From Balneolaceae bacterium (GTDB taxonomy: Bacteria > Bacteroidota > Rhodothermia > Balneolales > Balneolaceae), in NCBI GenBank assembly GCA_007123985.1, contig SLGA01000103.1, forward strand, positions 1 through 6,074: a DNA stretch of 6,074 bases, read 5' to 3'. The translations under genes and the position numbers were made by a program. Below, one piece after another: positions 1 to 6,074 of the stretch. Under the pieces are notes generated by a model. The model saw nothing but the letters and a program-made list of their open reading frames with translations. It was not told where the DNA came from and did no database searches. Positions within the stretch are counted from its first letter, which is position 1; each line of letters opens with the position of its first letter.

Positions 1-138
1 AAAAAGATTAAAAAAAATTAAATGAAGCGGCTTGTAACGCCCTCCTGATGATTTTTCAAGGGTAATCCGAATGAATAATCTATCGTATCTTATTAGACAA
101 AATCTTAACTCTTTATCTTAAACCTGTATTCCAGAGCA
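1..138. other. Noncoding AT-rich region downstream of the permease gene
   Basis: All three plus-strand frames hit stops quickly here, and no minus-strand gene starts here with a credible ribosome site and start codon. Read on the minus strand, the region ends in a T-rich run (1-22), but the only nearby symmetry is AAGC/GCTT around 25-32, with no room for a loop. I therefore cannot call an intrinsic terminator. The transcript may continue beyond the window. Confidence 0.5.
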
Positions 139-1356
139 TCACTCGGTTCTCAAAGCTACAATAGGATCGAGGCGGGATGCTTTCCAGGCCGGATAAAATC
201 CAAAAAACACACCAACTGCGGCGGATACACCCACGGCAACTATCATCGCTTCGGTAGAAAAAAGCGCAGGCCAGCCTGCATAGGTTGCAATCACTTCCGT
301 GGCAAGTACACCTAATAAGATTCCACCAATACCTCCTAGCAGACATAAAACTACTGCTTCAATGAGGAACTGTAACAGCACATCGGGCGAGCGGGCACCT
401 ACAGCAAGGCGCAGTCCTACTTCGCGTGTGCGTTCCGTAACACTTACCAACATCACATTCATAATGCCTATACCCCCCACAAAAAGAGACACACCAGCTA
501 TAGAGGCAAGCAGCCAGGTCATAATACGGGAGGTTTCTGTTGCAGCTTCTGCAACATCTTCTTGTGTTTGAACTGTAAAATCATCCTCCTGATAAGGAGC
601 CAGTCGGTGGCGTTCTCTAAGTAGATCCGTAATCTTTTGCTGTGCTATTACCATGGACTGCTCATCATAAACCTGAACATTAATCACCATGGCATGAGAG
701 CGCCCTGAAACTCTTTGGAAACCGGTAGTGTACGGTATAATCATGATATCATCCTGCACGGAACCCATCAACGACATACCTTTTCTCGACAGCACACCAA
801 TAATCTCAATAGGCAGCCCTCTCACCCGAACGGTTTCGCCGATTGGATCGGAACCTTCAAAAAGTTCATCGACTACAGTTTGTCCCACAACAGCAACTAA
901 AGCGGCCCGTTCAACCTCCTCTTCTGTAAACATTCTTCCACTTTCAACAGGCCACTGGCGAATTTGAAGATAGTCAGCCGATTGGCCGTATATACGGGTA
1001 TGCCAGTTACGGTTTCCATAAACAAGTACACGCTGCGATCTCACCTCGGGGCTTGCAGCAACAACTTCCGGTATTTCATCCCTGATGGCGTGTGCATCTT
1101 CAATTGTAAGTGTGTTTGCGCTGCCCCCACCAATGCTTACACCGCCAAGCTGCCGCGCACCTGGAAAAACAAGTACTACATTCTGGCCAAGCCTGTTTAC
1201 CTGCTCTTGCACTTCTGAACTGGCTCCCTGGCCAAGACCCACCATAGTGATTACGGCTGCTACACCAATCACAATACCCAGAGCCGTTAGTATGGTACGC
1301 ATTCGATTTCTGCGCAATGCTTTAAAGGCAACATAGGGAACGGCAGAAATTTTCAT
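139..1356 (-). CDS. MacB-type ABC transporter permease (MacB_PCD + FtsX domains)
   Basis: This 405-residue inner-membrane permease has the four-helix MacB topology. TM1 lies at about 21-41 (TILTALGIVIGVAAVITMVGL). A large periplasmic MacB core domain spans about 43-278, with the family-typical segments GQNVVLVFPG and PIGETVRVRG. TM2 is at about 279-303 (IAGVSLFVGGIGIMNVMLVSV), TM3 at about 325-351 and TM4 at about 370-392. Between TM2 and TM3 is the cytoplasmic coupling helix ERTREVGLRLAVGAR (308-322), which contacts the ATPase. The C-terminus YPAWKASRLDPIVALRTE is typical of the family. These are mechanotransmission-type transporters: the periplasmic part works with the adaptor to push substrate into an outer-membrane channel. 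The ATG overlaps the ATPase stop by four bases (ATGA), and a GAGG lies seven bases upstream, supporting this start. Substrate class (macrolide, lipid, peptide or siderophore) cannot be inferred. The LolC/E lipoprotein-release family is related, but the adjoining adaptor favours MacB. Confidence 0.95.
   Translation of the reverse strand: MKISAVPYVAFKALRRNRMRTILTALGIVIGVAAVITMVGLGQGASSEVQEQVNRLGQNVVLVFPGARQLGGVSIGGGSANTLTIEDAHAIRDEIPEVVAASPEVRSQRVLVYGNRNWHTRIYGQSADYLQIRQWPVESGRMFTEEEVERAALVAVVGQTVVDELFEGSDPIGETVRVRGLPIEIIGVLSRKGMSLMGSVQDDIMIIPYTTGFQRVSGRSHAMVINVQVYDEQSMVIAQQKITDLLRERHRLAPYQEDDFTVQTQEDVAEAATETSRIMTWLLASIAGVSLFVGGIGIMNVMLVSVTERTREVGLRLAVGARSPDVLLQFLIEAVVLCLLGGIGGILLGVLATEVIATYAGWPALFSTEAMIVAVGVSAAVGVFFGFYPAWKASRLDPIVALRTE
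1353..1356 (-). other. ATGA stop/start overlap between ATPase and permease genes
   Basis: On the minus strand the four bases ATGA contain the permease ATG (1356-1354) and the ATPase TGA (1355-1353). Such overlaps usually mean translational coupling by termination and reinitiation. That would help keep the ATPase and permease in the equal amounts needed for a two-plus-two transporter. Confidence 0.9.
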
Positions 1357-2117
1357 GATATGGCCTCACTTTCTTGTTGAATTTTTTCTTCGTCTTTCCA
1401 GTTTTCAAGAGCCTCGAGTGCATCAAGCGGTTCGATGATTTTGTCTGAGCTCTTCAAACCGTCGCGAAGGGTTACAATTCGGTTCGAAAACCGGGCAATA
1501 TCGGGTTCATGAGTTACCATCAGAATGGTCAGTCCATTTTGGTTCAGCCTTTGAAAAAGTTCTATAATTTCAAGTGTTGTACGGCTGTCCAGATTACCGG
1601 TTGGTTCATCGGCCAGTAATATTTTTGGTTTCGAAACCAACGCACGCGCAATGGCCACCCGCTGCTGCTGCCCGCCGGAAAGTTCATTCGGGTTGTGATC
1701 GGTTCTGTCGCCCAATCCCACAATTTCGAGCGCTTCGCGGGCACGTTTGTGAATCTCTTTCCAGCTGAGGTTGTCATCACTGTACAGAAGCGGCAATTCT
1801 ACATTTTCAAGTGCTGATGTTCGCGGAAGTAGGTGAAAACTTTGAAAAACAAATCCAAGCATTCGGTTTCGGATTCCGGCGAGTTTTTGCTTATCAAAAG
1901 TGGCAACATCCTCACCGCCCAAAAAGTAGGAACCGGCTGTTGGCTGATCGAGGCAACCGAGAATATTCATCAGCGTTGATTTACCTGAACCACTGGCACC
2001 CATTATAGACACAAAATTGCCTTCCGTGATCTCCAGATCAATTCCACGCAGGGCTTCAACCGCAAGTGATCCCGATTTATATACCCTTGTGATTCCTTTT
2101 AACTGTACAATTGCCAT
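1353..2117 (-). CDS. ABC transporter ATP-binding protein, MacB/LolD type
   Basis: This 254-residue cytoplasmic ATPase powers the adjacent permease. Every functional motif of an ABC nucleotide-binding domain is intact: Walker A GASGSGKST at 40-48 (K46), Q-loop Q92 in FVFQSFHLLPRTSALENVELPL, signature LSGGQ at 146-150, Walker B ILLADEP with D170 and catalytic E171, D-loop NLDS at 175-178, and switch histidine H203 in VTHEPDIA. The QSFHLLPRTSALENVELPLLY segment is characteristic of the MacB/LolD/FtsE group. In Escherichia coli MacB this domain is fused to the permease; here it is a separate gene. After the domain ends near residue 220 there is a charged, acidic tail of about 34 residues. The start codon lies three bases after the adaptor stop. 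No strong ribosome site is seen, so translational coupling is likely. The TGA stop overlaps the permease ATG. Confidence 0.95.
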   Translation of the reverse strand: MAIVQLKGITRVYKSGSLAVEALRGIDLEITEGNFVSIMGASGSGKSTLMNILGCLDQPTAGSYFLGGEDVATFDKQKLAGIRNRMLGFVFQSFHLLPRTSALENVELPLLYSDDNLSWKEIHKRAREALEIVGLGDRTDHNPNELSGGQQQRVAIARALVSKPKILLADEPTGNLDSRTTLEIIELFQRLNQNGLTILMVTHEPDIARFSNRIVTLRDGLKSSDKIIEPLDALEALENWKDEEKIQQESEAIS

Positions 2118-2120
2118 AAC

Positions 2121-3272
2121 TCAGAATTGTGCCTGACTTCCGCTAAACAGACTTCTTCTGTCCTGCTCATCACCGGTTCTAAGGGAGAGCCCTACCGCGA
2201 GTTCATCACCAGGTTCAAGGCCTTCCACAATTTCGGTGTAAACACCATCACTGAGGCCGGTTTTTACCCGTTTTGCTACGAGGTGGTCGCCATTATAAAG
2301 ATACACTCTGCCGTCCATCCCATCTTCAGATGGCGGATCTTCCGGACGAATGGAGTCAGGGAGTCTCGCCCGTAATGCCGTATTTCTAGCCCGTACCACA
2401 TCATGCCGTTGTGCGGTTATAATGGATACTTCAGCTGTCATTCCCGGTTTTAGAAGCCTTTCATCGTTATTTACGGCAATGATGGTTTCATAATGAACCA
2501 CATTATCTTCAACAATAGGAGCATTTCGTACCTGAATCACCTCGCCAAGAAATGTACGGTTGCGGTATGCATCAACATTAAATTCTACCTGCTGCCCTTC
2601 TACAACCGTACCGATATCCGCTTCGGATACATTGGCGTGGATCTGCATCTGGCTGAGATCGGCCGCAATTTCAAACAGAATTGGTGCACTTAAACTCGCA
2701 GCTACGGTCTGGCCCACATCCACATCGCGCGAAATTACCATCCCATCCGTTGGGGATGAGATAGTGGTTCTGTCCAGTTCCCGCTGTGCACGCTCAAGTG
2801 CATGTCGCCGAACCCGAACCTGAGCTTCTGCCTGCCGAAGGGTTGCACTGGCCTGATCTGCCTCCTGAGGGGATAAAAACTGGCGTTCCCGAAGCTCCTG
2901 TACCCTTTGCCATTGCATCCTTGCAAGTTCAAGACCGGCCTCTGCCGATTCCAGTTCTGCCTGTGCAGAGCTCACTTCAGCTTCAAAAGTGGAGGGATCA
3001 ATCTGCGCGATTACCTGCCCGCGGGTTACCATGCTGTTAAAATCCACAAAGAGTTCATTAATTATTCCGCTTACCTGACTTCCAACAGTCACTTTCTGCA
3101 CAGGCTGTAACGATCCGTGAGCCACAACACGCTGAGATACATCACCTGTATCAACGCGTTCTGTATGAAGTGGCGGCAGCCCGGAATCGGAGCTGTTAAA
3201 ATATCCCGATCCCCACAAGAAGAGAGGAATAGCCACAAGAATTACAATAATCAGATATTTGAGTACATTCAT
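2121..3272 (-). CDS. MacA-like periplasmic adaptor (HlyD/membrane-fusion family) of an ABC efflux pump
   Basis: This 383-residue protein bridges an inner-membrane MacB-type transporter to an outer-membrane TolC-like channel. Residues about 4-21 form an N-terminal hydrophobic anchor (LIIVILVAIPLFLWG). There is no lipobox cysteine, so it is probably anchored by an uncleaved helix. The first lipoyl half lies at about 54-93 (VTVGSQVSGIINELFVDFNSMV). An alpha-hairpin covers about 96-166, rich in Ala, Glu, Gln and Arg. The second lipoyl half is at about 168-203 (ISSPTDGMVISRDVDVGQTV), a beta-barrel at about 208-290 ends in LLKPGMTAEVSI, and a membrane-proximal domain completes the protein. The hairpin tip carries R123-x3-L127-x6-S134, the pattern known in AcrA/MacA proteins for contact with TolC. 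The stop lies three bases before the ATPase start, so the two are co-transcribed. RND-pump adaptors share this fold, but the ABC ATPase and permease directly downstream favour the MacA role. Substrate is unknown. Confidence 0.92.
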   Translation of the reverse strand: MNVLKYLIIVILVAIPLFLWGSGYFNSSDSGLPPLHTERVDTGDVSQRVVAHGSLQPVQKVTVGSQVSGIINELFVDFNSMVTRGQVIAQIDPSTFEAEVSSAQAELESAEAGLELARMQWQRVQELRERQFLSPQEADQASATLRQAEAQVRVRRHALERAQRELDRTTISSPTDGMVISRDVDVGQTVAASLSAPILFEIAADLSQMQIHANVSEADIGTVVEGQQVEFNVDAYRNRTFLGEVIQVRNAPIVEDNVVHYETIIAVNNDERLLKPGMTAEVSIITAQRHDVVRARNTALRARLPDSIRPEDPPSEDGMDGRVYLYNGDHLVAKRVKTGLSDGVYTEIVEGLEPGDELAVGLSLRTGDEQDRRSLFSGSQAQF

Positions 3273-3381
3273 GCCTTCTTAAACTAATCTTTTTTAAGGT
3301 ATGTGTTGCATCCGTCAGTTGATAACTTTTAAATATTCACATTATTTTTGTATCAAACTGTTAAATGTACACTTTCAAATC
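3273..3381 (-). other. AT-rich intergenic region upstream of the efflux operon
   Basis: This 109-base gap separates the pullulanase stop from the adaptor ATG and is the likely place for a promoter of the exporter operon. On the minus strand I see a loose sigma-70-like pair, TTGATA followed 17 bases later by TTTAAA, but both lie within or between the arms of an inverted repeat and the match is weak. There is no good match to the Bacteroidota TAnnTTTG element; the nearest is TACATTTA. Just before the ATG the sequence reads AAGAAGGC, which is purine-rich but too close to the start to be a standard Shine-Dalgarno site. I see no GC-rich hairpin with a T-tract that would terminate the pullulanase transcript, so read-through into the exporter genes is possible. 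Confidence 0.4.
3316..3360. repeat. Imperfect inverted repeat between pullulanase and adaptor genes
   Basis: On the plus strand the arms are CAGTTGATA (3316-3324) and TATCAAACTG (3351-3360). They are reverse complements except for one extra base in the right arm, and they flank a 26-base AT-rich loop. It could be an operator half-site pair for a dimeric regulator, or a weak RNA hairpin after the pullulanase stop. Low GC content and the long loop argue against an efficient intrinsic terminator. Chance cannot be excluded for arms of this length in AT-rich DNA. Confidence 0.35.
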
Positions 3382-6074
3382 TTACTGATTACAGGGAAAC
3401 ACACCTTGTGTTTCGTTACTTTTCTTCACAAACAGAGCATAACTTAATGGCGGAACGGTAATCTCCCCGTTTACTGCTTTTGCCTGTACAGCATCTTCAT
3501 CTGTGCCTCGTTTTTGGACGGGATGAAGTTCCAGGTTACTGAATCCGGGCAGGATAATGGTTCGGCTTTCCAGATCTGCATTAAACACAATGATGATTCC
3601 GTCTAATTCAGGATCAACCGGCTCACCTGCACAAAGCCCGTCCGAAACGGACATGGCAATAATTCCGGGTACCTGATTGGGGCCTGTATTGTGAAACATA
3701 ACGCGGCTGTTGATGGCATAAGCTGTATCAAGCCTGAAAAGCGGAGAACTGTATCTGATTTCAAGTTGCTCCCGAAACATCCGGTTTGCAAATTCCATGT
3801 GCTTTGGTTCCACCTGTATAATCGGGTTCGACATGAACTCCTCCATCTCATTCCAGAGATTTTCGTTATCCCATGCGGGAGGAAGTCCGGTTGCCCATTT
3901 ATGATCTTTCATGGTAAAATCAACCGCATTATACCAGTCGCCTGAATCAAAACTGTTTCTGTCCATTGATTTTGATCTGAGCATGTCGGTTCCCATCTGA
4001 TAGAACGGAATTCCCTGGCTAAAGTTGATGATAGCATTGCTTAGGTTATGAATGCGAACACGAGTATCCATGTCCAGGTTCGCCGGTAGTTTGGTTTGGG
4101 TATTATCCCAAAGAGTCTCGTTATCGTGCTTATCGATGTAGTTTACCGTTTCCTGCGGAAGAAGTGCATACCCAATGTATTCGTTACTGCCCGTAACACG
4201 GTCACCATAGCGGTTGATGTATGGATAATTTGCAAGATTGCCTGCCATACCCACCCGAATTCGATCGGCCTGGCTTAGTAGTAATTCTAATCTTTCGGCA
4301 GAATCATCCGGTGCATGCTCGTTAGGAAAGAGATACTGGCCGCTTGTGAACCCTTGCCGGGCACCATCCCAGGAATAGTTTCCTCCCCGAATGCCATCGC
4401 GAAGGCGGTCATTGAAATTACCAATACCGGTTCCTCCCATATTAAACTGGCTGGCCTGAGTAAAAATTCTGTTATCAGCCACCTCGCCAAAATTCCACCC
4501 TTCACCATACAAGTATATATTGGCGCCGTCTACACCGTGCTCTTCCGGTGTTAAGGCTGCAAGAGAATCACGAAGGTTTTCCATCACATAGCGCGGATGA
4601 TGTCCCATGAGATCAAACCTGAAGGCATCAATCTTGTACTGCTTTGCCCACAATATCACGGAATCGATCAACAGTTTCTCCATCATTTTATGCTCTGCCG
4701 CGGTATTGTCGCAACAGGTTGATGTCTCAATTTCACCTGAATCTGGATTGTATCTGTGATAATAACCGGGCACAATTTTATCCAACACGGAAAATCGGGA
4801 ATCAGGACCGGACGCAAAGGTATGATTGTAGACTACATCAATAACAGTGTACAGCCCGATTTCGTAGAGCGATTTTACCATTTCGCGAACTTCAAGTATT
4901 CGCTGAGGCCCATCCGGCTCAGTTGAGTAGCTGCCTTCGGGCACATTAAAATGAAACGGATCGTACCCCCAGTTAAAGCCGTCCAAAGTGGCAAGTCCAT
5001 CCATCCTTCCCGGCAAACTGTACGGTTTCTGAATCAGATCTGTTATGGGATTTTCATCTGCGAGACTTTCAAACACTTGCCTGATTGGTGTATCTCCAAA
5101 TTGAGCACAATACTCCTCCAGCCGGCCATCATCTATAAATTCACAGATTCTATCATACGAATGATGCAGATCCACGCGCCGTGATGTATCCTCAACAACC
5201 GTGGCGATATCATTGATTGGCAGAAGATGCAGATGCGTAAGACCTGCATCAGAAAGTTCTGTCAAATGACGTATTCCATCACTCAGATCGTTTCCATTTT
5301 TTCCGTTAAAACTAAATGCACTGTACGTTCCGCGGTATGTATCGGGTACGGTTTCATCCCAGATACTAAAATCGCGAACATGAGCTTCATATATGGTAAG
5401 ATCAACCGGACGCAATTGTGATTTCACCATCTCATCCCAGCCGGCCGGTTTAAATTCTTCTGAATCGAGATGAATAAACTGGCTGAAATAACTGTCAACA
5501 GATAGGCTTACTGAGTATGGATCTGTAACCCGGAACTGATGAAACTCACCACTCACCGGATGATAGACATCTACCAGAAATCTGTAAAACGCTTGATCCC
5601 AATCACTACTTCCCGAAAATTCCCACACACCGTTTGTGCCAGCCGGGGCATCCGCTTCAATACGGTCAATTAGCTCCTTTTCCATATCAAATAGTTCTAT
5701 TTTTACCCTTTTAGCTGTTGGTGCCCATAATTTTACTTTAATAGAATTGCTCGTGTAGATTGGACCCAGGTCTCCTTGATATGTAAACAGATCATCAATC
5801 AATCCCGGAAACTGAACTCTTGTGGCCCTATTCACATTATCATATCTATCGTATTCTACAGCAACAAGTTGACCTTTTATTACTTGAAATATTCTATTAG
5901 TATTTAATTCCACCGAGAATACTGCCCGATCAGCGATATGCCGAAATGCGGAAGCCAGTTCCTCAGGCAGCTCAGACCGCGGAGTAAGGTTAATCGATTC
6001 TCCGCCGGTCACAACTCCGTTTCTAACTGAAATTTCGGCATCTGCACTAAATCGTAACTCAACCCGATGCGCAT
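3382..6074 (-). CDS. pulA: Type I pullulanase / limit dextrinase (GH13 alpha-1,6-glucosidase), 5' end missing
   Basis: This enzyme hydrolyses alpha-1,6 branch linkages in pullulan, glycogen and starch limit dextrins. The frame is open to the window edge. The 20 codons above a GTG at 6012 read naturally into the protein, so that GTG is probably internal and 896 residues are visible. In numbering from that GTG, a pullulanase N-terminal region is followed by a CBM48-like beta-sandwich at about 75-170 (KVKLWAPTAKRVKIELFD). The GH13 barrel follows: FNWGYDP at 346-352, region I DVVYNH at 392-397, region II FRFDLMGHH with nucleophile D467, region III YGEGW with acid/base E504, and region IV KHDNETLWD with D630 as transition-state stabiliser. 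A pullulanase C-terminal domain covers about 700-876. All catalytic residues are present, so it should be active. Length and motif order fit the pullulanase-type debranching family rather than the shorter isoamylases or GlgX. A signal peptide or extra carbohydrate-binding module cannot be judged because the start lies outside the window. The stop is TAA, followed by a 109-base gap to the adaptor gene. Confidence 0.95.
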   Translation of the reverse strand, partial: AHRVELRFSADAEISVRNGVVTGGESINLTPRSELPEELASAFRHIADRAVFSVELNTNRIFQVIKGQLVAVEYDRYDNVNRATRVQFPGLIDDLFTYQGDLGPIYTSNSIKVKLWAPTAKRVKIELFDMEKELIDRIEADAPAGTNGVWEFSGSSDWDQAFYRFLVDVYHPVSGEFHQFRVTDPYSVSLSVDSYFSQFIHLDSEEFKPAGWDEMVKSQLRPVDLTIYEAHVRDFSIWDETVPDTYRGTYSAFSFNGKNGNDLSDGIRHLTELSDAGLTHLHLLPINDIATVVEDTSRRVDLHHSYDRICEFIDDGRLEEYCAQFGDTPIRQVFESLADENPITDLIQKPYSLPGRMDGLATLDGFNWGYDPFHFNVPEGSYSTEPDGPQRILEVREMVKSLYEIGLYTVIDVVYNHTFASGPDSRFSVLDKIVPGYYHRYNPDSGEIETSTCCDNTAAEHKMMEKLLIDSVILWAKQYKIDAFRFDLMGHHPRYVMENLRDSLAALTPEEHGVDGANIYLYGEGWNFGEVADNRIFTQASQFNMGGTGIGNFNDRLRDGIRGGNYSWDGARQGFTSGQYLFPNEHAPDDSAERLELLLSQADRIRVGMAGNLANYPYINRYGDRVTGSNEYIGYALLPQETVNYIDKHDNETLWDNTQTKLPANLDMDTRVRIHNLSNAIINFSQGIPFYQMGTDMLRSKSMDRNSFDSGDWYNAVDFTMKDHKWATGLPPAWDNENLWNEMEEFMSNPIIQVEPKHMEFANRMFREQLEIRYSSPLFRLDTAYAINSRVMFHNTGPNQVPGIIAMSVSDGLCAGEPVDPELDGIIIVFNADLESRTIILPGFSNLELHPVQKRGTDEDAVQAKAVNGEITVPPLSYALFVKKSNETQGVFPCNQ

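Noticed and set aside
1..35. Possible intrinsic terminator after the permease (AAGC/GCTT followed by a T-rich run on the minus strand).
   Set aside because: The arms leave no room for a loop and the stem is only four pairs, so this is not a convincing hairpin.
41..46. Perfect AGGAGG on the minus strand in the region downstream of the permease, as if a further gene started there.
   Set aside because: No ATG, GTG or TTG follows at a usable distance (the next bases are GCGTTACAAGCC), so it is not a start site within this window.
113..346. Minus-strand 77-codon frame overlapping the end of the permease gene.
   Set aside because: Cysteine- and arginine-rich translation with no family resemblance. 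It lies inside a well-supported gene in another frame.
964..1336. Plus-strand open frames opposite the permease gene (964-1218 and 1085-1336).
   Set aside because: Antisense shadows of a conserved gene. Their translations have no recognisable domains.
2786..3110. Plus-strand open frames opposite the adaptor gene.
   Set aside because: Low-complexity, Pro/Leu-rich shadows of the hairpin and lipoyl coding region, with no independent support.
2121..3272. Adaptor as part of an RND (AcrAB-type) pump.
   Set aside because: No RND permease is present, and an ABC ATPase and a MacB-type permease follow immediately in the same operon.
6009..6074. ATG at 6074 on the minus strand as a possible gene start.
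   Set aside because: It is in a different frame from the pullulanase and runs into a TGA at 6011-6009 after about 21 codons.

Overview
The window comes from the chromosome of a Gram-negative bacterium. It carries four genes, all on the minus strand: a pullulanase followed by a three-gene ABC efflux cassette of the MacA/MacB type. The Gram-negative assignment rests on two observations. The adaptor has an inner-membrane anchor and a TolC-docking motif, and the permease has a large MacB-type periplasmic domain. Clear Shine-Dalgarno sequences are scarce, base composition is moderate, and MacB is split into separate ATPase and permease genes. These suggest Bacteroidota or a related phylum such as Balneolota or Rhodothermota. 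That placement is inference and cannot be settled from this window alone.

Layout, in the direction of transcription (high to low coordinates): (1) 6074-3382, a type I pullulanase / limit dextrinase of family GH13, cut at its 5' end by the window edge. All catalytic motifs are intact. (2) 3381-3273, a 109-base AT-rich gap holding an imperfect inverted repeat. (3) 3272-2121, a membrane-fusion (periplasmic adaptor) protein. (4) 2117-1353, a MacB/LolD-type ABC ATPase starting three bases after the adaptor stop. (5) 1356-139, a MacB-type permease whose ATG overlaps the ATPase stop as ATGA. (6) 138-1, a noncoding AT-rich tail in which I see no gene and no convincing terminator. The plus strand shows no credible gene.

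The adaptor, ATPase and permease almost certainly form one operon encoding a MacAB-type tripartite exporter. The ATPase dimer would energise two permease subunits, and the adaptor would bridge them to a TolC-family outer-membrane channel, which is not encoded here. The exported substrate cannot be read from the sequence. The pullulanase debranches alpha-1,6 linkages in glycogen, starch or pullulan. No functional link between it and the exporter is visible, so the adjacency may be incidental.

I found no RNA genes, mobile elements, CRISPR arrays or evident novel system. The points most worth a second look are the limit-dextrinase-like flavour of the pullulanase, the TolC-docking motif in an adaptor with no channel gene beside it, and the intergenic inverted repeat.
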